Origin: Ga0077555 sp050250755
GTDB lineage: Bacteria > Pseudomonadota > Alphaproteobacteria > Rhizobiales > Hyphomicrobiaceae
Assembly (NCBI GenBank): GCA_050250755.1
Contig: JBFWOB010000004.1
Location: forward strand, 143,390 to 207,389
Length of the DNA: 64,000 nucleotides
Reading direction: 5' to 3'
In this document: positions 20,557-29,380 of the stretch, one piece after another
Layout: every line of letters starts with the position of its first letter
Numbering within the stretch: the first letter of the stretch is position 1
Translations under genes and position numbers: made by a program
The notes under the pieces: generated by a model
The model's database searches: none
What the model saw: only the letters and a program-made list of their open reading frames with translations
Told to the model about the DNA's origin: nothing

Positions 20557-20599
20557 CATAGCTGTACGGTTATGAAATATTCATAATCATGTAGCTATG
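20557..20599. promoter_or_regulatory. Nested palindrome, probable ArsR-family operator
   Basis: Two inverted repeats share the same centre at 20578. The inner one is TTATGAA (20570-20576) and TTCATAA (20580-20586) around ATA. The outer one is CATAGCT (20557-20563) and AGCTATG (20593-20599). They end nine bases before the arsR start codon, a position that would let the regulator block its own promoter or ribosome access. Autoregulation is an inference from family habit. Confidence 0.65.
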
Positions 20600-20607
20600 G
20601 ATAGCCC

Positions 20608-20931
20608 ATGCCGGACATCCACGATGTGCTCTTTAAGTCCCTCGCCGATCCGACGCGGCGGGCCATCTTCGAGCGGTTGTGCCACGACGGAGAGCAGACG
20701 GTAGGGGCGCTGACAGCCCAAGCCGGAGTCTCGCAACCGGCCGTCTCAAAGCATCTCGGTGTTCTCAAGCAGGCCGGGCTTGTGCGGGACCGCCACGAAG
20801 GTCGCCAGACCCATTACAGCGCGCAGATCAGCGCCTTGGCGCCGCTTATCGACTGGACGAGCAACATGACCGGCTTCTGGAAGGGCCGGTTCGATGCCCT
20901 GGAAGACTTGCTGAAAAGGATGGACCAATGA
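20608..20931 (+). CDS. ArsR-family winged-helix transcriptional regulator
   Basis: A 107-residue regulator with the ArsR fold: LFKSLADPTRRAIFERLCHDG, then the recognition region GVSQPAVSKHLGVLKQAGLV and the wing DRHEGRQTHYSAQ. No metal-binding ELCVCD-type cysteine box is present, so metal sensing is unlikely. It belongs to the subgroup found next to AHSA1/SRPBCC proteins, and its stop overlaps the start of such a gene by four bases (ATGA). A nested palindrome just upstream is the probable operator. Confidence 0.92.
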   Translation: MPDIHDVLFKSLADPTRRAIFERLCHDGEQTVGALTAQAGVSQPAVSKHLGVLKQAGLVRDRHEGRQTHYSAQISALAPLIDWTSNMTGFWKGRFDALEDLLKRMDQ

Positions 20932-21359
20932 CCGAGCAACCGACCGACGCCCGTTCCGTTGTTGTCGAGCGCGACATCGCACATCCGCCGGAAAAGATCT
21001 GGCGTGCGCTGACACAACCGCTTCTGATCGCGGAGTGGCTCATGGAGAACGATTTCGCGCCGATCGTGGGACATCGCTTCAATCTCCGCGGCGAGTGGGG
21101 CGGCGTGCTGGACTGTGAGGTTCTGGCTGTCGAACCGAACAGAACACTCTCCTACACGTGGAATTTTGCGCACAGCGATGCCGCCTACAATCTGCAGAGC
21201 GTGGTGACGTTCACCCTCACGCCGACAGATACGGGGACACATCTGCGCATGGAACAGGTTGGTTTTCGGCCGGAACAGAAGCAAGCCATTGGCGGTGCCA
21301 AGGCCGGGTGGCAGCAGTTCCTCGAGAAACTGGAGCAGCTCTTGGCGAAGGCGAACTGA
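20928..21359 (+). CDS. SRPBCC/AHSA1-domain protein
   Basis: A 143-residue protein of the START-like AHSA1 family. It shows VVVERDIAHPPEKIWRALT, the WLMENDFAPIVGHRFNLR segment, VEPNRTLSYTWNF, and the C-terminal helix GWQQFLEKLEQLL. These proteins have a hydrophobic ligand cavity; their cellular role is mostly unknown. The four-base overlap with arsR shows an operon and suggests its expression is ligand-controlled. Confidence 0.88.
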   Translation: MTEQPTDARSVVVERDIAHPPEKIWRALTQPLLIAEWLMENDFAPIVGHRFNLRGEWGGVLDCEVLAVEPNRTLSYTWNFAHSDAAYNLQSVVTFTLTPTDTGTHLRMEQVGFRPEQKQAIGGAKAGWQQFLEKLEQLLAKAN

Positions 21360-21571
21360 CAACGGCCGCATTGTGCCGACGTCTGCTCCTGGCCTTCATG
21401 TCATCCGCCTGGACGGAACCGCGGTGAAAGCGACCGGATAATTTGGTCCACATGGCGATCGGTGACGCTGGCGGACGATCAGGTGCGGGCAACGAGCCCG
21501 CACTTTGTCCCGCGAGGCCGCGAACCTCCCCCAACTTGTGCGGCTTGCTTACCGGCGCTTCGTCGCTGGTG

Positions 21572-22390
21572 CTATTGCATGATGGTGGTGCGCCAATGGA
21601 CACGCCGCTCGTCTGTCGGGTTGCCGCCTGCCGCCGAATGGACGGTGCAGCGGTTGTCCCAGATGACGATGTCGCCCACGTGCCACTTGTGCCGGTACTC
21701 GGCGTTGGGCTGCAGCATGTACCAGGAAAGCTCGGCAAAGAGCTTGTCACTCTCCTCGTCCGACCAGCCGTGCACGCGCAGCACGTGGTAGGGGTTGAAA
21801 TACAGTGACTTCCTGCCCGTCTCGGGATGCACCCGCACGAGGTCGTGCACGGCGGGCGGGCGCTTCTGGTCCTCGGGATCGAGCAGGTCCATGCTCTTTC
21901 GCTCGCGGCCGCCGTAGGCGAATTCAAGCTTGAGACCGGCGCTCTGCTGCTTGAGCCGCTTGGGCATCGCGTCATAGGCGGCATACATATTGGCGAACAG
22001 CGTGTCGCCGCCGTAACTCGGGATCTCGAGGCCGTAGAGCTGTGTCGCCTTGCAGATGTCCGTGTCCCACGGGCTGTCGGTGTGCCAGCCTTGCCCGCGA
22101 TTGAGGATCAGCCGGTCGGCTTTGGCGTCTGCCTTTGTCGTGACGCCCATCAGCGTGATCTCGGGATGCTCCGGGTCGCGCGTGCGCTTGACGCGGTGCG
22201 GTTTCAGTGTGCCGAAGCGGCGGCTGTAGGCGACATAGTCGGCCTTCGTCAGCGTCTGCCCGCGCACGATCATTACCTGATGGTCGAGCCAGGCTTGGTA
22301 GAGTTGCGTCCAGTCGGCCTCGCTCAATGTTTTCACGTCGATGTCGGTGACGATGGCCCCGATCAGCGGTGTCGCCTTCTCGATCCTCAT
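21572..22390 (-). CDS. TauD/TfdA-family Fe(II)/2-oxoglutarate dioxygenase
   Basis: A 272-residue dioxygenase. The metal ligands are H103 and D105 in GWHTDSPW, with a distal histidine in NRCTVHSA near residue 250. The 2-oxoglutarate-binding arginine is in ERRVHWRTT near the C-terminus. TauD is the best-known relative and releases sulfite from taurine, while TfdA cleaves 2,4-D ethers, so the substrate is open. It stands at the left end of a catabolic cluster containing a NitT/TauT-type importer (23806-26532), which would fit sulfonate or similar uptake. Confidence 0.9.
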   Translation of the reverse strand: MRIEKATPLIGAIVTDIDVKTLSEADWTQLYQAWLDHQVMIVRGQTLTKADYVAYSRRFGTLKPHRVKRTRDPEHPEITLMGVTTKADAKADRLILNRGQGWHTDSPWDTDICKATQLYGLEIPSYGGDTLFANMYAAYDAMPKRLKQQSAGLKLEFAYGGRERKSMDLLDPEDQKRPPAVHDLVRVHPETGRKSLYFNPYHVLRVHGWSDEESDKLFAELSWYMLQPNAEYRHKWHVGDIVIWDNRCTVHSAAGGNPTDERRVHWRTTIMQ

Positions 22391-22931
22391 GTGCGTCTCC
22401 TGCCCTGGTATTGCGGAGCCTTCCCAAAGAAGATTCAGGCCACGATGCCATCCATAACGGGCTCGGCGTCCGAGCTGGAACGGTGCGCTCAGGATCCTAG
22501 GCGTATCTTATCCCGATATGGAGATAAGGGAGGCCCCAACAAAATTTTCTAAGATTTGGAACTTTCTCATTCTCTGCCGTGTCTTGCCCGATATGAAGAT
22601 GACAGACGGGGTTTACTGCATGGATATCACCAAAATCGACGCTCAAACTGGGCTCGCCATGACCGCCTTTGTGTTCAGCATGAGTTTTCTAGTGTCCGTC
22701 GTTCTATCGTGATGTCGACGCGGTCTATTCCCGACAATGCCAACCGAGAGTAGACCGTTCGTTTAGGCGGCCACTTCACGTGCGAGAGTGCTTGAGATTT
22801 TGCGCATGGAAAGCAAGCCGCGTGAAGGGCATTCACCTTCGGTTCGGCGGATAGTGCGCTCCAGGTGAGTATAATCCGCCAAGCTGTTAAGTGGGAAATA
22901 AAGGATCTCGGAGATGAGCGCGTGTCTGCAG
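22391..22931. other. Intergenic region between dioxygenase and hydrolase
   Basis: No well-supported gene. One short frame from ATG 22591 (MKMTDGVYC...) has a hydrophobic C-terminus, but no ribosome site or family support. A minus-strand frame at 22763-23008 overlaps the hydrolase 3' end and is not convincing. Confidence 0.35.
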
Positions 22932-23720
22932 CTAGAGTTGCGCGGCAAAGCGTCTGACTTCGGCGTACGTCGCGTGGGGCTGCTCGACATGCGGATAGTG
23001 CCCTGCACCTTCGATTAACGCAAACTTCGCGCCCGGCACCCGATCGGCGTATTTTCGTCCGTAGGCCTGATCCACGAACCTGTCCTCAGCGCCCCAGATG
23101 AACTGCGTCGGGGCCTTCAACCTGAACAGCCAGCGGTCGAGCGTCGGATTGTGGAAGAACGGCTTCCATCCATAGAACGCCTCGGCTTCGCGATCTTGCA
23201 CGATGGACGCGAGTTCTGCATCGCCGAAACCCGAATAGTCGAAACGCCGATGCGCTTCGGTGGCGTAGAGCAGCGTTTGTTTCTCCTCCGGCCGCGCCGA
23301 ATAGATGTCGGAGATGTCACGATGGGTCGTCTTGCCCATTTTCACGCCGAGCGGATCGACCAGCACGATTCCGGACAATCTTGCGCTCGAGCGGATGGCG
23401 AGCTCGACCGCGATCCATCCGCCGAAGGAAGCGCCGACGAGGAGCACATCGGACAGATCTTGCTGTTCCAGATATTCCAGATACAGCAGCGCCAGCTCGT
23501 CCACGCCGCGCACATGATCGACGAAACCTATCCCGCCGTAGCCCGGATGCTTGGGCGCGTGCACATCCCAGTTTTGCGCCAGCAACGTGCGCCATTGCGA
23601 CGAACGATGAAAACCGTCTCCTCCATCGAGGAATAGAAGCGGCCTGCCATTTCCTCCTCGCCAGACCGGCAAACTCATGTTTGCGATATCGACTTTTTGC
23701 ATTCCGGTCTCGCCAGTCAT
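22932..23720 (-). CDS. Alpha/beta hydrolase
   Basis: A 262-residue alpha/beta-hydrolase-fold protein. The nucleophile elbow is GASFGG (serine nucleophile), the acid is in the IWGAEDRFVD strand end, and the histidine is in GAGHYPHVEQP. The first strand region reads PLLFLDGGDGFHRSS instead of the common HG motif. Start ATG 23720 has an AGGAG about 15 bases upstream; ATG 23702 is a possible alternative. It precedes a catabolic transporter set and may hydrolyse an ester or C-C bond in the same pathway. The substrate is unknown. Confidence 0.85.
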   Translation of the reverse strand: MTGETGMQKVDIANMSLPVWRGGNGRPLLFLDGGDGFHRSSQWRTLLAQNWDVHAPKHPGYGGIGFVDHVRGVDELALLYLEYLEQQDLSDVLLVGASFGGWIAVELAIRSSARLSGIVLVDPLGVKMGKTTHRDISDIYSARPEEKQTLLYATEAHRRFDYSGFGDAELASIVQDREAEAFYGWKPFFHNPTLDRWLFRLKAPTQFIWGAEDRFVDQAYGRKYADRVPGAKFALIEGAGHYPHVEQPHATYAEVRRFAAQL

Positions 23721-23805
23721 GGTGCGACAGTCTCCTGGTCCTGCTTGTTGGTGGCCGACATGCTGCACCGCGCGGCGGCCGCGGCCGTTTTGATGAGCGC
23801 TTGCC

Positions 23806-24675
23806 TCAGGTCTGCATGCCCCAGCGAACGACGGTTCTGCGCTCGATCGTGCGGAACACCACGTTCTCCACGAAAAAGCCGAACAGAATTACCGTGAGAA
23901 GGCCGGCAAAGACGTGCGGTATCTCCAGCAAATTTTTGTTCTGGTAGATGTACCAGCCGACTCCGCCTTGCCCGGAGCTGCTACCAAACACCAGTTCTGC
24001 AGCGATTACCGTGCGCCAAGAAAATGCCCAGCCAATCTTCAGGCCGGCCAGAATGTTCGGGAAGGCACCCGGAATGAGGATGCGCAGCACGAGGCGCAGA
24101 TTCGAGAGTCCATAGTTTTGGCCAACCATGCGCCATGTCGTGCTGACCGCGCGAAAACCGATGAAAGTATTCAGCGCAACAGACCAAAGCACCGCGTGTA
24201 TCAAAACAAACACGATGCTGAGATCGCCAAGGCCGAACCATACCATCGCAAGCGGCAGCAGCGCGATCGATGGAAGCGGATTGAACATCGCCGTCAACGT
24301 CTCGAGGAAGTCAGCACCGATCCGCGTCGCGCTGGCGATGATGGTGAGAACCATCGCGAGGAAAAGTCCGATCACGTATCCTTGGAGAAGCAGCTTGAGC
24401 GTATACCAGATCGCCTTGATCAGCTCGCCGCTGACGAGGGAACCATAAAGCGCAACCAACGAGGCGCCGAGCGTGGGTACGAGAAGATCGTTGTTTAGGG
24501 CCCTCGCGTAGACTTCCCATATGAGGCCGAGTACGACGAGAATGGCCGTCTTGCGCACGGCATTGTTACCCAGAAGCTTTTCCATCGTCCCGAGCGGCCG
24601 CTCGATAACACCGAAGTCCTTGTCTTGGACTCTGTTTACAATCTCCGGGCGGAAGTTATGGATTTTATCGAGCAT
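23806..24675 (-). CDS. NitT/TauT-type ABC transporter permease
   Basis: A 289-residue permease with a cytoplasmic N-terminal tail of about 40 residues and six hydrophobic segments. The family segments are WYTLKLLLQGYVIGLFLAM, PLPSIALLPLAMVWFGLGD, and the loop GQNYGLSNLRLVLRILIPGAFPNI (read in two pieces). GWAFSWRTVIAAELVFG is the conserved C-terminal half. Its start overlaps the ATPase stop by 11 bases, so it is coupled to it. Substrate class (sulfonate, nitrate, thiamine precursor or aromatic acid) cannot be resolved. Confidence 0.9.
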   Translation of the reverse strand: MLDKIHNFRPEIVNRVQDKDFGVIERPLGTMEKLLGNNAVRKTAILVVLGLIWEVYARALNNDLLVPTLGASLVALYGSLVSGELIKAIWYTLKLLLQGYVIGLFLAMVLTIIASATRIGADFLETLTAMFNPLPSIALLPLAMVWFGLGDLSIVFVLIHAVLWSVALNTFIGFRAVSTTWRMVGQNYGLSNLRLVLRILIPGAFPNILAGLKIGWAFSWRTVIAAELVFGSSSGQGGVGWYIYQNKNLLEIPHVFAGLLTVILFGFFVENVVFRTIERRTVVRWGMQT

Positions 24676-25462
24676 ATTCAGCCGGCCTCTCGCTGCCTTC
24701 GTCTTCGAAGAGCATCGTGTGAATCCGTTCGGAAAGCGTGCGTCCGTCGGGGCCGGCCATGTCGACGCCGCTGCTGTTGAGCTCGGCCTTGACCTGTCCG
24801 GGATGCGCCGTCAGCAGTAGAATGCGGTTTCCGATCTTCACCGCCTCGGGAATCGAATGGGTGACGAAAATGACGGTGAAATTGATCTGCTCCCACAACT
24901 GGAGCACTTCCTCCTGCATCTTCGTTCGGGTCAGGGCATCGAGCGCAGCGAACGGCTCATCCATAAGAAGAATGTCCGGCTCCATCGCCATTCCGCGGGC
25001 GATGGCGACGCGCTGCTTCATCCCGCCGGATAGCGTGTGCGGATAGCTGTTCGCGAACTTGGCGAGATTGACCATCTCGATGTAATGCATCGCGCGTTCG
25101 TCGGCTTCCCGTTGGCGAAGCCGGCCGCTCGTCGTGAGCGCGAAGGCGATGTTCTGCTTGACCGTCTTCCACGGCAGTAGCTGATCGAACTCTTGGAAAA
25201 CGAGGACACGGTCCGGGCCTGGCCGCGTGATTAGCGAACCATTGAGTCGGATCTCGCCCTCGACCGGTGCAATGTAGCCGCCAATCGCCTTGAGCAGCGT
25301 GGACTTGCCGCAACCCGAGGGGCCCAGGACGACGAAGCGATCCGCACGCTTGACTTCAAGGTTGACCCGGTAAGTTGCCGTGACGAGCGTTTCGCGCGTC
25401 TTGTAGCGCAGCGTGACCCCATTCACCGTCAAAAGCGTGTCGGGCTCGACGTTAGTTGTCAT
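24665..25462 (-). CDS. NitT/TauT-type ABC transporter ATP-binding protein
   Basis: A 265-residue ATPase: Walker A GPSGCGKSTLLKA, LVFQEFDQLLPWKTV (Q-loop), signature LSGGMKQRVAIARGM, Walker B LLMDEPFAALD, and H-loop THSIPEAV. ATG 25462 fits the family start (MTTNVEPDTLLTVNGV); the open frame continues to 25708 but codes for atypical sequence. It follows the binding-protein gene and overlaps the permease gene, completing the importer. Confidence 0.92.
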   Translation of the reverse strand: MTTNVEPDTLLTVNGVTLRYKTRETLVTATYRVNLEVKRADRFVVLGPSGCGKSTLLKAIGGYIAPVEGEIRLNGSLITRPGPDRVLVFQEFDQLLPWKTVKQNIAFALTTSGRLRQREADERAMHYIEMVNLAKFANSYPHTLSGGMKQRVAIARGMAMEPDILLMDEPFAALDALTRTKMQEEVLQLWEQINFTVIFVTHSIPEAVKIGNRILLLTAHPGQVKAELNSSGVDMAGPDGRTLSERIHTMLFEDEGSERPAEYAR

Positions 25463-25530
25463 TGGCCGTCCTTGCTGTCGCGGAGAGAATGGCGAGACGC
25501 ATCCCGCCCTTCCGTTTGGCGCGATGACAC

Positions 25531-26532
25531 TCAATTGCCGCGAAGCCCTTGCGCTTCGGGGGCAAAGAGGTCCGTCCACGCCGTCAGGCGGTTTTTGATC
25601 GAACCCACGTCGGCCATGAAATTGGCATAGCGCATGACGTTCTCGGGCGTGACATCGAACTTGATGTCGGGATCGTTGAGCACCTCGACAAGCTCGCTTA
25701 CCTGCCACCCGTGCCCGCCCATATTGGCAAGCAGAATCTCGGCAGCTTGTGGTTTGTTGTTCTTAATGTACGCCTGCGATTCCTTGAGCGCCTCGTAAAC
25801 AGCCTTGAAGACTTTCGGATTGTCGTCGCGGAATTTCTTTGCTGCCACAACAATTGCGAATGATGTCGGCCCGCCCAGCACGTCGTTCGTGGTCTGGATT
25901 GTCCGGATTTTCGGATCCTTGCGTTCGCGCTGGTGGAACGGCGGCGAGGTGTAGTGTGCTGTGACGCCGGCGCTTCCCGACAGCAGAGCTACCACGCCGT
26001 CGGGGTGCTTCATCGCGACGGTGAATGGATCGAAGCGGAAAGTATCGGCCGCTCCGTATTTCTCCCGCGCATATATCTGCATTACCAGAGCCGGAATTGA
26101 GATCTTGATCGCCGTTACGGCGACTTTGTCCTTCGCCGAGAGGTCATCGATCGACTTGAGGTGCGGAGCACTGGTGTTGAGATACATCGGCTGCGAGCTG
26201 ATCGACCCCACGCCGATCACATCCATCTTGCCTTTGGTGCGGTCCCAGAGCGTCAGCATGCCGGGTATGCCGCCTGAAATGAACTGCGCGGAACCGGACA
26301 GGAGCGCATCGTTGACCGCGCCCGATCCGCTGATGTTGACCCACTTAGCTTTGACCTTAATGCCCGCTTCGTCGCCCTTCTTCTCGATCAGATTCAATTT
26401 TTCCATGATCATCAATGGCAGGAAGCCCACGCCATCGCCGCGCGTGATCGTTACCTCGCCGACCTCGGCGCGCGCGTGCGGGATTGCACAGATCGTCAGC
26501 GCGCACACAAGCGCCGAAAGCATCCTTCTCAT
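25531..26532 (-). CDS. NitT/TauT-type ABC transporter substrate-binding protein
   Basis: A 333-residue periplasmic protein. Residues 1-22 are a Sec signal peptide ending PHARA. The mature protein begins EVGEVTITRGDGVGFLPLMIMEK and continues with KWVNISGSGAVNDALLSGSAQF, a pattern typical of SsuA/NMT1-type binding proteins. It is the first gene of the importer. Its promoter region is shared divergently with the SDR gene and holds a 16-base palindrome at 26627-26642. Confidence 0.9.
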   Translation of the reverse strand: MRRMLSALVCALTICAIPHARAEVGEVTITRGDGVGFLPLMIMEKLNLIEKKGDEAGIKVKAKWVNISGSGAVNDALLSGSAQFISGGIPGMLTLWDRTKGKMDVIGVGSISSQPMYLNTSAPHLKSIDDLSAKDKVAVTAIKISIPALVMQIYAREKYGAADTFRFDPFTVAMKHPDGVVALLSGSAGVTAHYTSPPFHQRERKDPKIRTIQTTNDVLGGPTSFAIVVAAKKFRDDNPKVFKAVYEALKESQAYIKNNKPQAAEILLANMGGHGWQVSELVEVLNDPDIKFDVTPENVMRYANFMADVGSIKNRLTAWTDLFAPEAQGLRGN

Positions 26533-26626
26533 CGTCTCCTCCCCGGAAGGTTATGATTGATTTCGGTCTCACCGCGTGAGTGGCACTGGGCCGAAACACA
26601 GGGCGCTGTAGAAGGCTGGCAGGGAG

Positions 26627-26642
26627 CCATATTGTATTATGG
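26627..26642. promoter_or_regulatory. Palindrome, candidate GntR operator (site 1)
   Basis: CCATA-TTGTAT-TATGG is an inverted repeat in the divergent region between the binding-protein gene (start 26532) and the SDR gene (start 26699). The same 14-base core, CATATTGTATTATG, recurs at 27817-27830. The nearby GntR-family gene at 29381 is the natural candidate to bind both. Confidence 0.6.
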
Positions 26643-26698
26643 TCTGATTGACAGTCAACCTTGGTGGCTTCTAACGTCAATGGTCTGGAGGACCTCGA

Positions 26699-27460
26699 GT
26701 GGGCAGCAGCAATACGATCATTGTCGGCGGCGCGTCGGGCATCGGGCTTGCCGTTGCCCGGCATTTCGCGACTGGTGGCGCGAACACGACGATCATCGAC
26801 GTCGACGCGGGCCGCGTGGACAACGTCGCACGCGAGATTTCCGCGCGCAGTGGTGCAAACGTTCTCGGTCTTGTTGCGGATGTCCGCAGCAGCGCGGACA
26901 TTGCAGCGGCGTACGACCGAAGCGCGTCGCACCACGGCCTGATTGAGTCCCTGGTCGTGACGGCTGGCGTCCTCAAGCCGGCGCTCCTCGCCCAGATGAG
27001 CGAGGCAGATTACGATCTCACATTCGACGTGAATGCAAAAGGGTTCTGGACTTGCGTGAAAGCAGCTCTGCCCCATCTGTCGACAAAAGGGTCCAGCATC
27101 GTTGCAATCTCGTCGGCGTCTGGCCAGCGTCCGAAAGCCGGCAACGGCGCCTACGCGGCATCAAAGGCCGCTCTTCAGTTTCTCGTACGGACATTCGCGC
27201 TGGAGCTTGCGGCACAGCAGGTGCGCGTGAACTGCGTGTCGCCAAGCACAATCGAGACATCACTCATTGCCGAATATGCCGCCAGACCCGCCGCAAGCGG
27301 ATACACGCCGTCAGCCCCGCCCCCTATCGGCAGGCTGTGCACGCCGGAGGATATTGCCAAAGCTGTGGCGTTCCTGTGCTCGGACGCCGCTGCTTTCATC
27401 ACAGGCACAACGCTGAGCGTCGATGGCGGTTTGACCGCTGGAATCCCGCTGCAACGTTGA
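26699..27460 (+). CDS. Short-chain dehydrogenase/reductase (SDR)
   Basis: A 253-residue classical SDR starting at GTG 26699. It has the cofactor motif GGASGIG, then DVDAG (an acidic residue after the second strand, favouring NAD). The catalytic serine is in VAISSASGQ, and the YxxxK pair is in YAASK. PEDIAKAVAFLCSDAAAFITGTTLSVDGG is the usual C-terminus (read in pieces). It probably oxidises a hydroxyl group of a catabolic intermediate. It is transcribed away from the importer and its 3' end overlaps a decayed SDR gene on the other strand. Confidence 0.92.
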   Translation: MGSSNTIIVGGASGIGLAVARHFATGGANTTIIDVDAGRVDNVAREISARSGANVLGLVADVRSSADIAAAYDRSASHHGLIESLVVTAGVLKPALLAQMSEADYDLTFDVNAKGFWTCVKAALPHLSTKGSSIVAISSASGQRPKAGNGAYAASKAALQFLVRTFALELAAQQVRVNCVSPSTIETSLIAEYAARPAASGYTPSAPPPIGRLCTPEDIAKAVAFLCSDAAAFITGTTLSVDGGLTAGIPLQR

Positions 27461-27803
27461 CGCGATCACTGAATGCAAAGCCGCCATCGATCACGAGCTC
27501 GGCACCCGTGACGAAAGATGCTTCATCGGATGCGAGGAACAGAATCCCCTGCGCGACCTCGATCGGCATCCCGATACGGCGGAGCGGAGTCAAGGGCACC
27601 TTATTCTCTTGGATTCCGACAGACGAGCCAATCGCTCTCAGAGGTTACATCGCAGCGGAAGAACGCCGCGCGGCCACCCGGCGCATTGATCGACGCGACG
27701 ACCGAAACAGCCCCTGCAGTGCAAAGAACCTTGCCGTTGCCTCGCCGATTCCGCGCGCCCCTTCGGTCACAATCGCAATTTTGTCCTGCAGGCGATCTCT
27801 CAT
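27399..27803 (-). pseudogene. Decayed SDR gene, N- and C-terminal pieces only
   Basis: From ATG 27803 the frame reads MRDRLQDKIAIVTEGARGIG and EATARFFALQG, a normal SDR start with the GxxxGIG motif. It then loses similarity and stops. In another frame from about 27599, PLTPLRRIGMPIEVAQGILF and LASDEASFVTGAELVIDGGF give a normal SDR C-terminus. The middle ~170 residues, including the active site, are missing and the frame has changed. The pseudogene overlaps the 3' end of the intact SDR gene by about 60 bases. It has candidate operator site 2 just before its start. Confidence 0.8.
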
Positions 27804-27815
27804 CGAATTCTCCAA

Positions 27816-27831
27816 TCATATTGTATTATGA
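27816..27831. promoter_or_regulatory. Palindrome, candidate GntR operator (site 2)
   Basis: TCATA-TTGTAT-TATGA, an inverted repeat extended by one more pair on each side, lies between the decayed minus-strand SDR and the plus-strand LLM oxidoreductase. It shares 14 identical core bases with site 1 at 26627-26642. Such a match between two palindromes 1.2 kb apart is unlikely by chance and supports a common regulator. Confidence 0.62.
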
Positions 27832-27929
27832 TCATACAGTGTGCTTGACTGGAAATTTGAAGTCATCCATGTTCTCGTGCTCCCGCCAACGTGCGTAGCT
27901 GGAGCTGGATTGAGCTGAAGGAGCCTGGG

Positions 27930-29135
27930 ATGAAGGTGTTTTATTTCTGCGAGATGTCTTTCCATCCGGCATGGGATAAGGCGCAATACATCCGTAATGA
28001 GCTGCCGAGCAGGCACTACGACCCGCAGTTAGGGTCGGAGCTCTACAATCGTTTTCTTGATGAATACGCCCTGTGCGATGAGCTCGGCTTGAACATCATG
28101 ATCAACGAGCACCACAGCACCGCGACGTGTCTCAACGTCGCCTGCGCAATTCCGCTTTCGATCTTGGCGCGGCAGACGAAGAAAGCCCGGTTGCTCGCAC
28201 TCGGAATGCCGATCGCCAATCGTCTTGAGCCTCTCCGCGTCGCCGAGGAACTCGCGCTGATCGACGTCATCTCCAAAGGTCGGCTCGAGATGGGGCTAGT
28301 CAAGGGATCGCCCTACGAAGTTTTCCCTGCCAACAGCAATCCGGTCGGGATGATGGATCGGTTCTGGGAGGCGCATGACCTCATTTTGAAAGCGATGACA
28401 ACCCATACCGGCCCGTTCAATTGGGAAGGGACGCACTTCCAATATAGAAACGTCAATCTGTGGCCACGCCCCTATCAGCAACCGCACCCGCCGGTCTGGA
28501 TCACGGCAAGCAGCCCTGAAAGCGCGCGCACCATCGCGCAGAAAGGCTATGTGCTGGCAACACTGAACACCGGCTATGCGCGTACGCGCGCCCTCTTCGA
28601 TGCCTATCGAGCGGCAGCCGTTGCAGCTGGCAAGTCGACGGCGGATGACCGTTTCGCATATCTGGCGCTGGTTGCTGTCGGAAAATCGAAAAAGGAAGGT
28701 TTTGAACGCGCAGATAAGATCGTCGACTACATCCGCAACAGCGGACGCGTCGCTCCGCAGTTCGTGAATCCGCCTGGCTATGCTTCGAGAGATTCGAATA
28801 TCCGCGCGCTGAAGGCGAGCGGCAAGTCGCACACACCCGACAATGCGGTGACCTCGCGCACCGGTGCGAAGATCACCAAGGATGACTTCACGGTCGAGGG
28901 CTTGATCGACGCGGGCGTGCTGTTCGCCGGAGATCCCGACATGGTCTACAATCAGATCAGGGACTTCTACGGATATGCTGGCGGTCTCGGCAATCTGCTC
29001 ATGATGGCGCAAGGTGGGTGGCTCGATCATGCCAACACGGTGGAGAACCTCACTCTGTTCAGCAAAGAGGTGTTACCGCGGCTGGCGGAATTGAAGATCG
29101 AGGATGTTCCGCAGATCCGCGCTCGCGCGAGTTGA
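27930..29135 (+). CDS. LLM-class flavin-dependent monooxygenase
   Basis: A 401-residue luciferase-like monooxygenase. It starts MKVFYFCEMSFHPAW, then DELGLNIMINEHHSTATC (the ExHH/HH segment of FMN-dependent LLM proteins), LEPLRVAEELALIDVISKGR, GLVKGSPYEV, and PPVWITASSPES. ATG 27930 has AAGGAG six bases upstream, which decides it over 27891. It probably hydroxylates or cleaves the imported compound using reduced flavin from a separate reductase; no reductase gene is visible nearby. It is downstream of candidate operator site 2. Confidence 0.9.
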   Translation: MKVFYFCEMSFHPAWDKAQYIRNELPSRHYDPQLGSELYNRFLDEYALCDELGLNIMINEHHSTATCLNVACAIPLSILARQTKKARLLALGMPIANRLEPLRVAEELALIDVISKGRLEMGLVKGSPYEVFPANSNPVGMMDRFWEAHDLILKAMTTHTGPFNWEGTHFQYRNVNLWPRPYQQPHPPVWITASSPESARTIAQKGYVLATLNTGYARTRALFDAYRAAAVAAGKSTADDRFAYLALVAVGKSKKEGFERADKIVDYIRNSGRVAPQFVNPPGYASRDSNIRALKASGKSHTPDNAVTSRTGAKITKDDFTVEGLIDAGVLFAGDPDMVYNQIRDFYGYAGGLGNLLMMAQGGWLDHANTVENLTLFSKEVLPRLAELKIEDVPQIRARAS

Positions 29136-29380
29136 GGTCCGTTCGGCTTCGTAGCTTGGCGGTCGCTCCGGCAAAGTGAGATGGTTTGCTAAGGAGTTTC
29201 GAGTTCCGGCCCCAAGTCAATGTCGAGCGATTGTCATGAGCGCATCGAACGAAAGTACATCTCGCCGCTAGCGGAATGGTGCGCTCCGTCGGCTAGCCAA
29301 TGGCACGCTTATTATAGTATAGGCTCGGTTCGCCGAGCCGTTGGGACGATGTCCAGAACACACCGGATGGGGCTTCGAGT

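Noticed and set aside
22518..22712. 64-residue plus-strand frame with hydrophobic C-terminus
   Set aside because: No recognisable family, no convincing ribosome site; left inside the intergenic note.
22763..23008. 81-residue minus-strand frame next to the hydrolase
   Set aside because: Overlaps the 3' end of the alpha/beta hydrolase and has no motif; it might be a remnant but this cannot be supported.
26357..27076. 239-residue minus-strand frame across the importer/SDR divergent region
   Set aside because: It overlaps two real genes and a probable operator; no family features.
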